A stretch of 25,555 nt of DNA from JBKJVQ01 sp046717125 (GCA_046717125.1 JBKJVQ010000122.1:1-25555); one strand, 5' to 3'; positions 14,902-23,931 are shown, counted from the stretch's first letter. Program-made: numbers and translations. The notes: generated from the sequence alone by a model not told the origin.

Positions 14902-16353
14902 CTAGCCGACTTCAGCCAGCAGCGAAAGCTGACGGTAGGGCGCGGGACCTTGCTGGTCGCGCAGCAGCGTCGGATAGTCGCCGGTGAAGCAATGGTCCGT
15001 GAACTGTGGATTGACGGGATCGCGCCGCTCATAGCCCATCGCCTGGTAGATGCCTTCAATCGAAAGGAAGGCGAGCGAATCCGCATTCATGAACCGCCGC
15101 ATACCCTCGAGGTCGTGCGTGTGCGCGAGCAGCATATCGCGATCCGGCGTGTCGATGCCGTAATAGTCGGGGTATTTGATCGGCGGACTGGAAATCCGCA
15201 TGTGGACTTCGCGCGCGCCAGCATCGCGCATCATCTGGACGATCTTGCCGGAAGTCGTACCGCGCACAACGGAATCGTCAACGAGTAGGATGCGTTTGCC
15301 GCGTACCTCGCCCGCGTTTGCGCTGTGCTTCAACTTCACGCCAAGCTTGCGAATGCGCTGTTCCGGCTCGATGAACGTGCGGCCGACGTAGTGATTGCGC
15401 GTTATGCCGAGTTCGAACGGAATTCCAGACTCCTGCGCGTAGCCAATGGCCGCAGGCACCCCGGAATCGGGAATCGGGATAATGACGTCGACATCGGCCG
15501 GCGCTTCGCGAGCCAGTTGCCGGCCCATCTGCTTGCGCACGTCATAGACGGAGCGTCCGCCCACGATCGAGTCGGGACGGGCGAAATAGATATATTCAAA
15601 GATGCAGGGACGCGGCGGTCGGGGCGGGAACGGCCGGTGACTTTCGATCCCGTCATCGGTAATGACGACGACTTCTCCATTATCGACTTCGCGCACGAAC
15701 TCCGCGTCGATAATGTCGAGCGCGCAGGTCTCCGACGCGAGAACCCATGCATCGCCAAGCCGGCCCAGTACCAGCGGCCTGATACCAAGCGGATCGCGCG
15801 CACCAACCAACTTCTTGTTGGTGACACCGACAAGAGCGTAGGCGCCTTCGATCTGCAGCAGTGCCTCGACGAATTTTTCGACAAAGCGGCGCTTTTCGCT
15901 ACGAGCGAGAAGATGAAGGATGACCTCGGTGTCGGTGGTCGACTGGCAGATCGCGCCCATGCGGACCAGCGCTTCGCGGGTCGAGCGCGCATTGGTGAGG
16001 TTGCCGTTATGCGCCACCGCGAAACCGCCGGAATCGAGATCGGCGAAAAGCGGCTGCACGTTGCGCAGAATCGTGTCGCCGCAGGTCGAATAGCGTACGT
16101 GGCCGACCGCAACGCGTCCGCAAAGCCGCTCGATCACGGGCCTGCTGGCGAAATGGTCGCCGACGAGACCGAGCCGGCGTTCTGTGTGGAAGTGCTGGCC
16201 ATCGAACGAAACTATTCCGGCCGCTTCCTGTCCCCGATGCTGCAGGGCATGAAGACCGAGCGCGGTCAGCGCGGCCGCGTCCGGGTGGTTGAAGATCCCG
16301 AACACGCCGCATTCTTCACGGAGGCGATCGTCTTCGTCGTGTGCTATCGGCAT
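14902..16353 (-). CDS. purF: Amidophosphoribosyltransferase
   Basis: PurF catalyses the first committed step of purine synthesis, forming phosphoribosylamine from PRPP and glutamine. The 483-residue protein has a short propeptide before the nucleophile Cys15 (EECGVFGI), so it is a precursor-processed type as in Bacillus subtilis. The N-terminal glutaminase domain (HRGQEAAGI, HNGNLTNA) is followed by the phosphoribosyltransferase domain with the PRPP motif ILLVDDSVVRGTTS at 355-368. Positions that carry iron-sulfur cysteines in the B. subtilis enzyme are only partly kept: Cys250 and Cys455 align, but Asp396 and Thr452 replace cysteines. It lies 75 bases after cvpA. Confidence 0.97.
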   Translation of the reverse strand: MPIAHDEDDRLREECGVFGIFNHPDAAALTALGLHALQHRGQEAAGIVSFDGQHFHTERRLGLVGDHFASRPVIERLCGRVAVGHVRYSTCGDTILRNVQPLFADLDSGGFAVAHNGNLTNARSTREALVRMGAICQSTTDTEVILHLLARSEKRRFVEKFVEALLQIEGAYALVGVTNKKLVGARDPLGIRPLVLGRLGDAWVLASETCALDIIDAEFVREVDNGEVVVITDDGIESHRPFPPRPPRPCIFEYIYFARPDSIVGGRSVYDVRKQMGRQLAREAPADVDVIIPIPDSGVPAAIGYAQESGIPFELGITRNHYVGRTFIEPEQRIRKLGVKLKHSANAGEVRGKRILLVDDSVVRGTTSGKIVQMMRDAGAREVHMRISSPPIKYPDYYGIDTPDRDMLLAHTHDLEGMRRFMNADSLAFLSIEGIYQAMGYERRDPVNPQFTDHCFTGDYPTLLRDQQGPAPYRQLSLLAEVG

Positions 16354-16428
16354 CTTCGACCCCAGCGTGCGTCACCGAACGGTCACATGACCTAGATGGC
16401 CTTGTAGCCGACTGAGGTCAATCGCAGC

Positions 16429-17070
16429 TTATGCGGCGCTTTGAACCACGCGACGGCCATACTCGGAACGCCGGTCAGGATCGGGCGATTCGGCCGGCGG
16501 TGGCGAGTCCGGCGCACCGTCGGGCGTGGGCGCCCCCTGACCCTCGGGCAAATCCGGCTTTTCGCCAAGGCCGCCAGGCAGATGCGCCGCCGGATCTTCC
16601 GGCAACAGCGCGACGATCGCATCTCCCGCCTTCTTCAGGATCGGCAACGACCGCGCCTCCTTGATCCAGGTTGGCTGCGTATCTTCAGGTACGAGCCAGC
16701 TGAAGAACAGGTAAGCGATCACAACGAGGATCAGGCCGCGAACGACGCCGAACAGAAATCCGAACGTGCGGTCAATTGCGCCGACGCGGCTGTCGAGTAC
16801 GCTGTCCGAGAGACGGATAGTGACCAGGCTGACGGTGATCAGCACGATCAAAAAGATCGTTGCCGCAAGTACGCCGTCGGCAAGGATCGGCGGATCGATA
16901 TAGGTGCGGGCTTGCGCCTGCCAGATCGGAAATGCGTAGAGTGTGACGATCGCCGCCACGGCCCAGGCGAGAATTGAGAGCACCTCGCGCGTCAGTCCCC
17001 GCAGCATGGCGAGGAAGCCCGACACAAGCATGATGGCGATGAGAATGACGTCGAGCCACGAGAATGGCAT
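16429..17070 (-). CDS. cvpA: CvpA family membrane protein
   Basis: CvpA proteins are four-helix inner-membrane proteins, named for colicin V production and often located next to purF; their molecular role is not settled. The 213-residue product begins MPFSWLDVILIAIMLVSGFLAMLRGLTREV, the family N-terminus with the conserved G-x-x-R-G pattern, and has four hydrophobic stretches ending near residue 125. A Pro/Asp/Glu-rich soluble tail of about 60 residues follows. A ribosome binding site (AGGAG) precedes the ATG. The cvpA-purF order supports the assignment. The 153-base gap between radA and this gene shows no convincing terminator. Confidence 0.93.
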   Translation of the reverse strand: MPFSWLDVILIAIMLVSGFLAMLRGLTREVLSILAWAVAAIVTLYAFPIWQAQARTYIDPPILADGVLAATIFLIVLITVSLVTIRLSDSVLDSRVGAIDRTFGFLFGVVRGLILVVIAYLFFSWLVPEDTQPTWIKEARSLPILKKAGDAIVALLPEDPAAHLPGGLGEKPDLPEGQGAPTPDGAPDSPPPAESPDPDRRSEYGRRVVQSAA

Positions 17071-17223
17071 GCCTCAACTCCTGTTCAGGCAGCGCGACGC
17101 TACCATGATTCCCGTGATCGAAACGCTCGCGGGCGTGCCGCAGCAATTGGCCCAATGGCGCAATGAATTGCAATACAGAAAGCGGCAGAGTTGCCTCGCT
17201 TTCGGGGAGGAATCGCGTTCATT

Positions 17224-18588
<1,365 letters not shown>

Positions 18589-18593
18589 GCCTG

Positions 18594-19721
18594 TCAGCCT
18601 CCACGATAGCTGCGTTCGGCGCGCCGGCCGATGCCGCACAATATCTCGTAACTGATCGTGCCGGCCGCCGCCGCCGCATCGTCCACGCCGACATTCGGCC
18701 CGATCAGTTCGACCCAGTCTCCCGCACGCGCCGCGCCGTCCGGCAGTTCCGTCACGTCGAGCGCAATCAGATCCATCGACACGCGTCCCATGACTGGGAC
18801 ATGGCGTCCCGCGACGAAAGCCATCGCTCCGGTGCGGGTGTCGCTCGAACCGCCCGCCCGCATGTAACCATCTGCATATCCCGCCGCCACGATCGCCAAC
18901 CGTGTCGACCGGCGGATTGTGCGCATCGCGCCGTAACCGACCGTATCGCCGGGCGCTGCGCTCCTGACCTGCGCGATCCGACCCTCGAAGGTCACGACCG
19001 GCTCCACCGGATTGGCGGCGAACCGAGAGGGGCGCCCGCCATATAGCGCGATGCCGGGCCGCACCAGGTCGAAACGAAAGGCTTCACCCAAGAGAATGCC
19101 GGCAGAGTTCGCCAGACTGGCGGGCACGCCGGAAACACGCGCGCGCAGCGTCTCCAGGGTTCTCAGCTGCGCGGCATTCTTGGGGTGATGAGGATCGTCG
19201 GCACAGGCGAGGTGGCTCATCACGAGCGCAGGCGCCAACTGTTCGGTGTCAAAAGCCACGAGATCGGACGCATTGAGCCCGAGACGGTTCATGCCGGTAT
19301 CGACATGGAGCGCCACGGGAGGCGCGTCGGTCGACACAGCGAAGGGCATCCAGCTTTCGGCCTGCTCGATGCTCGAGAGCACCGGCCGGAGACCGTCCGC
19401 TGCGAAAGCCGGTTCGGCGTTCGGAAACACACCGTCAAGGACGTAGAGGATGGCGTCGGGCGCCAGTGCGCGCACACGGCTTCCCTCGGCGGCGGTCGCG
19501 ACGAAAAACGTCCCGCATCCCGCTTTGGACAATGCAGGAACGACCGCTTCTGCGCCGAGCCCATACGCGTCGGCCTTGACGACCGCTGCGCATTCCGCGC
19601 CCGCCGCAAGCCCGGACATGGTCCGCCAGTTTCGGACGATCGCACCGAGATCGACAGTAAGGCGCGTGGCGGAGGCGGCGTCGCGCGCGGAACTGACGTC
19701 CTCGGCAGACGCGTCCGTCAA
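18594..19721 (-). CDS. alr: Alanine racemase
   Basis: Alr interconverts L- and D-alanine, supplying D-Ala for peptidoglycan, using pyridoxal phosphate. The 375-residue protein carries the PLP-lysine Lys49 in VVKADAYGLG and the opposite-face catalytic Tyr263 in VGYGAM, along with family segments such as HVDTGMNRLG and RPGIALYGG. The start is a TTG at 19721 overlapping the dnaB stop as TTGA; no other start codon occurs before the family N-terminus, so the TTG is well supported. The gene is between dnaB and radA, an order commonly seen in alphaproteobacteria, and is probably cotranslated with both. Confidence 0.96.
   Translation of the reverse strand: MTDASAEDVSSARDAASATRLTVDLGAIVRNWRTMSGLAAGAECAAVVKADAYGLGAEAVVPALSKAGCGTFFVATAAEGSRVRALAPDAILYVLDGVFPNAEPAFAADGLRPVLSSIEQAESWMPFAVSTDAPPVALHVDTGMNRLGLNASDLVAFDTEQLAPALVMSHLACADDPHHPKNAAQLRTLETLRARVSGVPASLANSAGILLGEAFRFDLVRPGIALYGGRPSRFAANPVEPVVTFEGRIAQVRSAAPGDTVGYGAMRTIRRSTRLAIVAAGYADGYMRAGGSSDTRTGAMAFVAGRHVPVMGRVSMDLIALDVTELPDGAARAGDWVELIGPNVGVDDAAAAAGTISYEILCGIGRRAERSYRGG
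18598..18602 (-). promoter_or_regulatory. Ribosome binding site that sets the radA TTG start
   Basis: On the minus strand GGAGG lies inside the last codons of alr, 9 bases before TTG at 18588. It favours the TTG over the upstream in-frame ATG at 18639, which would add residues not seen in RadA proteins. Confidence 0.7.
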
Positions 19722-21211
19722 TCCATGCGCTCCAGCAAGTGAGCCGAGGCTGCCAGATCGGCGAAGCGGGTCACGTCGGCGCGGAACTGCAGCTTCACCG
19801 TGCCGGTCGGGCCGTGCCGCTGTTTGCCGATCAGGATTTCGGCGAGGCCATGCACCTTCTCCATCTCGTCCTGCCAGCTCAGATGTTCCGGAGTGCCCTC
19901 GCGGGGCTCGCGCCGCTCAAGATAGTATTCCTCGCGGAACACGAACATGACGACGTCCGCGTCCTGCTCGATAGAGCCCGACTCGCGCAGATCGGAGAGT
20001 TGGGGCCGCTTGTCGTCGCGCGACTCGACCTGGCGCGAGAGCTGCGACAGGGCGATCACGGGCACGCTCAGCTCTTTGGCGAGCGCCTTGAGACCAGTCG
20101 TGATCTCGGTGATTTCCTGAACGCGCCCATCGGAAGCGCGGCGGCTCGATCCGCTCAGGAGCTGGAGATAATCCACGACCAGCAGGTCGAGGCCATGCTG
20201 CCGTTTCAGCCGCCTTGCGCGCGCGGCAAGTTGCGCGACGGTAATGCCACCGGTCTGATCGATGAACAGCGGAAGCGTCTGGAGCTCCTGCGATGTCTCC
20301 ACGATCCGGTCGAACTCACCGTCCGTGATACGACCCCGGCGAATCTTTTCCGATGGAATGCCGGCTTGCTCCGCAATGATACGGGTCGCCAATTGCTCGG
20401 ACGACATCTCGAGCGAAAAAAAGCCGACGATGCCGCCGTCGGCGGCGCGATCCGGTCCTTCCTTCGCCGCCTTGAAGGCGCGCGCGACATGGAACGCGAT
20501 ATTGGTCGCGAACGCCGTCTTGCCCATGGCGGGACGGCCGGCGATGATGATCAGGTCGGAAGGCTGCAACCCGCCCATTTTCGAGTCGAGGTCGCGAAAG
20601 CCGGTGGCGAGGCCGGACAGGCCGCCATCCCGTTTATAGGCGTTGGCCGCCATGTCGATGGCGTCCGTCAGCGCATTGCCGAACGCCTCGAAGCCAGACC
20701 CGTATTTTCCGGTTTCGGCGAGCTCGTAAAGGCGCTGCTCGGCATCCTCGATTTGCGCGGAGGGCGGCGCTTCGATCGGAGAGTCATAGGCCTGGTTGAC
20801 CATGTCCTCGCCGATGCCGATCAAGTCCCGGCGGATGGCGAGGTCATAGATCGCGCGTCCGTAATCCTCGGCGTTGATGATCGTCGTGGCGTTGGCTGCC
20901 AGCCGGCCTAGATAGTGCGGCGCTGGCAGGTCGCCGATGGGCGGCTCGTGCTCGAAAAACGTTTTCAGCGTGATCGGCGTCGCCCGCTTGCCCGCGAGGA
21001 TCAACTTGGCCGTCGTTTCGTAGATGCGGCCGTGCAGGGGGTCGAAAAAATGCTCCGGCCTCAAGAATGCCGACACCCGATCCGCAGCCTCGTTATTGAC
21101 CAGAATTGCACCCAGAAGCGCCTGTTCCGCCTCGATATTATGGGGCGCTTCGCGAAACTGCGGCACCGTCTCCCGCACGGGCTCGCGCGGTATGCTCAAG
21201 GTCTTGCTCAT
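19718..21211 (-). CDS. dnaB: Replicative DNA helicase DnaB
   Basis: DnaB is the hexameric helicase that unwinds the chromosome ahead of the replisome. The 497-residue protein has the N-terminal primase-interacting domain (PHNIEAEQALLGAIL, residues 23-37), a linker, and a RecA-type motor domain with Walker A GRPAMGKT at 225-232 and the LDLLVVDYLQLLSG strand. Other motifs such as SQLSRQVESR and DLRESGSIEQDADVV are intact, and no intein interrupts them. It lies 83 bases downstream of rplI with a hairpin in the gap. The region before the ATG at 21211 has only a weak ribosome binding site. Confidence 0.97.
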   Translation of the reverse strand: MSKTLSIPREPVRETVPQFREAPHNIEAEQALLGAILVNNEAADRVSAFLRPEHFFDPLHGRIYETTAKLILAGKRATPITLKTFFEHEPPIGDLPAPHYLGRLAANATTIINAEDYGRAIYDLAIRRDLIGIGEDMVNQAYDSPIEAPPSAQIEDAEQRLYELAETGKYGSGFEAFGNALTDAIDMAANAYKRDGGLSGLATGFRDLDSKMGGLQPSDLIIIAGRPAMGKTAFATNIAFHVARAFKAAKEGPDRAADGGIVGFFSLEMSSEQLATRIIAEQAGIPSEKIRRGRITDGEFDRIVETSQELQTLPLFIDQTGGITVAQLAARARRLKRQHGLDLLVVDYLQLLSGSSRRASDGRVQEITEITTGLKALAKELSVPVIALSQLSRQVESRDDKRPQLSDLRESGSIEQDADVVMFVFREEYYLERREPREGTPEHLSWQDEMEKVHGLAEILIGKQRHGPTGTVKLQFRADVTRFADLAASAHLLERMD

Positions 21212-21239
21212 GCGTCAACCGTAGCCGATTCGCCCCTGG

Positions 21240-21270
21240 CGCAAGGCGGCGGGAGTCCCTGCGCCTTGCG
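21240..21270. other. Inverted repeat in the rplI-dnaB gap
   Basis: CGCAAGGCG (21240-21248) and CGCCTTGCG (21262-21270) are perfect complements around a 13-base loop. On the minus strand the hairpin would form shortly after rplI and about 30 bases before dnaB. No T-run follows on either strand, so a terminator call is not supported; it may be a processing or attenuation element. Confidence 0.4.
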
Positions 21271-21294
21271 TCGTGCACGCTTTCAACAGGCGGA

Positions 21295-21900
21295 CTATTT
21301 GCCGTCGTTGGAGTCGGCTTCGGCGGTTTCTCCGCCTTCCGCTTCGGGTTCGGCTTCTTCGTCGAACAGCTCCTCCGGCGCGACTGCTTCCTCGTCGTCG
21401 TCATCGTCACGCATTGCGTTCACATCCTCGCCGCGCGCCTGACGTTCGGCTTCATCCTGCGAGCGCGCGACATTGACGGTCACGCGCGAAATGACTTCGG
21501 GATGCAGCGCGACGCGCACCTCATGCAATCCCAGCGACTTGATCGGGCGGTCCAGCATGACCTGCCGGCGATCCACCGAAACGCCTCCCGCGGTGACCGC
21601 ATCGGAGATGTCTCGCGTCGAGACCGAGCCGTAAAGCTGACCGGATTCGCCCGCCTGGCGGATCAGGATGAAGCTGCGGCCATCGAGCTTGGTTGAAACG
21701 CCGCCCGCTTCTTTCTTCAGTTCGAGATTGCGCGCTTCGAGCTGTGCGCGGTCGCTGTCGAAGCGCTTGCGGTTGGCGTCGGTTGCCCGAAGCGCCTTTC
21801 CGCGCGGCAAGAGAAAGTTGCGCGCGTACCCGTCCTTGACGGTGACGACGTCGCCCATCTGGCCGAGACGGCCAATGCGTTCGAGGAGAATGACGTCCAT
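21295..21900 (-). CDS. rplI: 50S ribosomal protein L9, with long acidic C-terminal tail
   Basis: L9 binds 23S rRNA near the L1 stalk and helps maintain reading frame. The 201-residue protein has the family N-terminal domain (MDVILLERIGRLGQMGDVV, KDGYARNFLLPRGKA), the long connecting helix, and a C-terminal domain ending near residue 150. It is about 50 residues longer than the usual 150; the extra part (about 158-201) is highly acidic, with five consecutive aspartates at 165-169. AAGGAG lies upstream of the ATG. It follows the DUF2232 gene by 24 bases. Confidence 0.96.
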   Translation of the reverse strand: MDVILLERIGRLGQMGDVVTVKDGYARNFLLPRGKALRATDANRKRFDSDRAQLEARNLELKKEAGGVSTKLDGRSFILIRQAGESGQLYGSVSTRDISDAVTAGGVSVDRRQVMLDRPIKSLGLHEVRVALHPEVISRVTVNVARSQDEAERQARGEDVNAMRDDDDDEEAVAPEELFDEEAEPEAEGGETAEADSNDGK

Positions 21901-21924
21901 CAGGATGCTCCTTGCGTATACTGA

Positions 21925-22887
21925 TCAATCATTGGTTGGGGGAATTTTCCCGAAGCGGCCGGCGAACCGTTCACGCAGGCGGAATGCAGGTTCGCCGAGG
22001 CCGATCATGCCGAGCACGAGCGCGAGCCAGCCGAATAGGAAAATGCCGATATAGAGCGCGGCCAGCATCGCGAAGCGCAGTGGCAAGCCGAGGGTCAGGA
22101 CATGCACGATCGCGAGGCCGAGCAGAATGTAGGGAAGAAACAGGGCGCCGGCCAAACCGGTCGCCGAAATGCCGAGGAGATTGGGAAGAAAAGACAGGAG
22201 AACGGCGGCGGCGAACCCCGCGGTCAGCGAAGCCGGAAGCTCGATCCAGTGGAGATTGGGCCATGGCCGCGCCAGCCGTCCCGACGCGAGCAGGATGCGG
22301 CCGGCTGCCCAGACGTTGAAGACCATGACGACCGACCAGATCGTGGCGAAGGCGGCCGGTAGCGCTCTCGCCACGAAGCCGCTCATGCCCTTCAGCGTTT
22401 CGGCGTCGACCTGGCCTGCCGACTCCCACTCCTTGATCAAGCGATTCTCGAACAGATCCTGCACCGTTGCTCGGTAGCTCTCGACGTCGGAGCCGATAAA
22501 CGGAACCGCGACGGCCGCCAGGACCCCGCCCATGAGAGCGATCACGGCGAGGAGCCGGCCGACAGGGTACCATTCGTGCCCCGCGCCCTTGCCTTCCGTG
22601 GCTGGCCGGGACAGAAGCGCAAAATAGGAGAGGATGACGGCTGGCGCGCCGATGCCGACAGCAAATAGTGGTCCGGCGACGACCCCGATCGCCAATGCGG
22701 CCGATGCCGCACCTGCGACGGTTGCAAGGCCCGCGGCGGCGACGCCCCACCCGAAGCCTGCCATGAGAATGGGGAGCGGCGCGACATAGAAAAGAGCCAA
22801 TGCAATCGCCGATCCGGTCGCAACCGAGGCGAACAGAAACCCGGCGACGATGCCTGCGGCAATGGCGATGAGGAGCGGCGAATTCAT
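21925..22887 (-). CDS. DUF2232 family integral membrane protein
   Basis: A 320-residue protein consisting largely of hydrophobic segments, about eight or nine predicted membrane spans, starting with MNSPLLIAIAAGIVAGFLF. Its position between rpsR and rplI and its general pattern fit the DUF2232 (YybS-like) family, which is regularly found in that operon in alphaproteobacteria. Its function is not known, and I see no catalytic motif. The polar segment around residues 150-185 (SYRATVQDLFENRLIKEWES) lies between hydrophobic blocks and is probably an extramembrane loop. The family call relies on gene context as much as on sequence. Confidence 0.78.
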   Translation of the reverse strand: MNSPLLIAIAAGIVAGFLFASVATGSAIALALFYVAPLPILMAGFGWGVAAAGLATVAGAASAALAIGVVAGPLFAVGIGAPAVILSYFALLSRPATEGKGAGHEWYPVGRLLAVIALMGGVLAAVAVPFIGSDVESYRATVQDLFENRLIKEWESAGQVDAETLKGMSGFVARALPAAFATIWSVVMVFNVWAAGRILLASGRLARPWPNLHWIELPASLTAGFAAAVLLSFLPNLLGISATGLAGALFLPYILLGLAIVHVLTLGLPLRFAMLAALYIGIFLFGWLALVLGMIGLGEPAFRLRERFAGRFGKIPPTND

Positions 22888-22946
22888 AGCTGTCCCGCGC
22901 CCTGAAGGGCGGTTAGGGGTGCGCGAGAGGCGCGCCCCAACCTCGT

Positions 22947-22993
22947 AGCATCATACGGAAAAGTGGTATCCGCTCTTCCGGAAAGATGACGCT
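22947..22993. repeat. Palindromic intergenic repeat, diverged copy 2
   Basis: AGCATCAT (22947-22954) pairs with ATGACGCT (22986-22993) with one mismatch, and CGGAA (22956-22960) pairs with TTCCG (22976-22980). It has the same 47-base core length as copy 1 and shares the GAAAAGTG core and the ends AGCAT and GCT. It sits between rpsR and the DUF2232 gene and looks eroded. Confidence 0.65.
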
Positions 22994-22999
22994 CGTATC

Positions 23000-23031
23000 A
23001 AAAAGCTGCCCTACTTGATCAGGTAGGGCAG
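23000..23031 (-). terminator. Rho-independent terminator overlapping the rpsR stop codon
   Basis: On the minus strand CTGCCCTA (23031-23024) pairs with TAGGGCAG (23013-23006) around a 10-base segment that can pair further, followed at once by C and TTTTT (23004-23000). The right arm begins with the rpsR TAG stop. The stem is 8 bp or more and the U-run is good. Confidence 0.8.
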
Positions 23032-23256
23032 AAGTCCAAGGAAACGCGCACGCTTGATCGCCTGCGACAGTTCACGCTGCTTCTTGGCGGACACCGCCGT
23101 GATGCGGCTCGGCACGATCTTGCCGCGCTCGGAGATATAGCGCTGCAGCAGGCGAACGTCCTTGTAATCGATCTTCGGCGCACTCTCGCCGGAGAAGGGG
23201 CAGGTTTTGCGGCGGCGATGAAAGGGCCGTCGCTGCTGGCCTCCAGTCGCGCTCAT
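23011..23256 (-). CDS. rpsR: 30S ribosomal protein S18
   Basis: S18 binds with S6 to the platform of the small subunit. The 81-residue protein is of normal length and shows the family pattern: a basic N-terminus (RRPFHRRRKTCPFSG), IDYKDVRLLQRYISERGKI, and SRITAVSAKKQRELSQAIKRARFLGLLPY. The ATG overlaps the rpsF stop as ATGA, and GGAGGAG precedes it, so rpsF and rpsR are translationally coupled as in most bacteria. The end of the coding sequence and its TAG stop are part of a terminator hairpin. Confidence 0.98.
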   Translation of the reverse strand: MSATGGQQRRPFHRRRKTCPFSGESAPKIDYKDVRLLQRYISERGKIVPSRITAVSAKKQRELSQAIKRARFLGLLPYLIK

Positions 23257-23735
23257 CGTGCGTCTCCTCCCTCGCTGCTATCGGAACGGCCTTCGCGCGG
23301 GGGGCGATCGCCGCGCGGGCCACGATCCTCACGCGGGCCGCGGTCATCACGGTCACGGCGAAACCCGCCGCCGCCGCGCGGTCCGCGGTCGTCGCGGTCG
23401 CGCCGCTCACGGTCATCGCGACGCATCATCGCCGACGGGGCGGCTTCGTGCTCGTCGACGCGGATCGTCAGGTAGCGGATGATGTCGGACGACAATCCCA
23501 TCTGCCGCTCCATTTCTGCGACCGCCGCGTGCGGCGCATCGATGTTGAAGAGCTGGAAGTGGGCCTTGCGGTTCTTGCGAATGCGGTAATTGAGGGATTT
23601 TACGCCCCAATATTCGGACTTGCCGACCGATCCGCCGTTCTGTTCAAGGATCTCGCGCCAGCTCTGCACCAGCGCCTCGACCTGCTGCGCGGAGATGTCC
23701 TGACGCGCCAAAAAAACATGCTCGTAAAGCGGCAT
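23253..23735 (-). CDS. rpsF: 30S ribosomal protein S6, with Arg/Asp/Gly-rich tail
   Basis: S6 is a small-subunit platform protein that dimerises with S18. Residues 1-97 are the S6 fold (MPLYEHVFLARQDIS, GKSEYWGVKSLNYRIRKNRKAHF, DIIRYLTIRVDEHE). A 56-residue tail follows that is rich in Arg, Asp and Gly, including two copies of RRDRDDRGPR at residues 111-120 and 126-135 (23376-23405 and 23331-23360). The ATG at 23735 gives the family N-terminus; the frame stays open another 345 bases upstream, but those residues are not S6-like. An AAGGGAAG ribosome binding site lies 7 bases before the ATG and is part of a possible leader switch. Confidence 0.97.
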   Translation of the reverse strand: MPLYEHVFLARQDISAQQVEALVQSWREILEQNGGSVGKSEYWGVKSLNYRIRKNRKAHFQLFNIDAPHAAVAEMERQMGLSSDIIRYLTIRVDEHEAAPSAMMRRDDRERRDRDDRGPRGGGGFRRDRDDRGPREDRGPRGDRPPREGRSDSSEGGDAR

Positions 23736-23800
23736 GGATGTGCTTCCCTTTCGTCCGCGCGTTCCCGGCGCAAAGCCCCGTCGGCCTCCCAAGGGAAGCC
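23736..23800 (-). promoter_or_regulatory. Candidate structured leader of rpsF with alternative pairings
   Basis: On the minus strand GGCTTCCC (23800-23793) can pair with GGGAGGCC (23790-23783) as a hairpin. Part of the same segment, GCTTCCCTT (23799-23791), is also a perfect 9-base complement of AAGGGAAGC (23750-23742), which contains the rpsF ribosome binding site. The two structures exclude each other. Autogenous control of rpsF by S6:S18 through an mRNA leader is known in other bacteria; whether this leader is of that type is inference. Confidence 0.45.
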
Positions 23801-23903
23801 TGGAGTTCGATCCGAAGAGCGAAGACACTGGCGAAAGATCGTCTCGCCGCGCAAGTTGCGACGATCGCCATTCAGCCTTCAGCCGGGACACTAGAAGCGG
23901 CGA

Positions 23904-23931
23904 CTTATAGAGAAAGCGCGGCGGATGACAA
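23904..23931 (-). promoter_or_regulatory. Candidate promoter for rpsF-rpsR
   Basis: On the minus strand TTGTCA (23931-23926) and TATAAG (23909-23904) are spaced by 16 bases. Both are close to sigma-70 consensus and lie in the divergent rpsF-fabD gap, predicting a leader of about 160 bases before rpsF. Confidence 0.5.

Noticed and set aside
15325..16395. A 356-codon open frame on the plus strand opposite purF
   Set aside because: It mirrors the codon structure of purF in high-GC DNA, has low-complexity, charge-biased protein, and no family resemblance.
19739..20911. A 390-codon open frame on the plus strand opposite dnaB
   Set aside because: dnaB is certain on the minus strand; the opposite frame gives an Arg/Asp/Gly-rich product typical of antisense shadows.
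21240..21270. Terminator between rplI and dnaB
   Set aside because: The stem is perfect, but no T-run follows on either strand; kept only as an inverted repeat.
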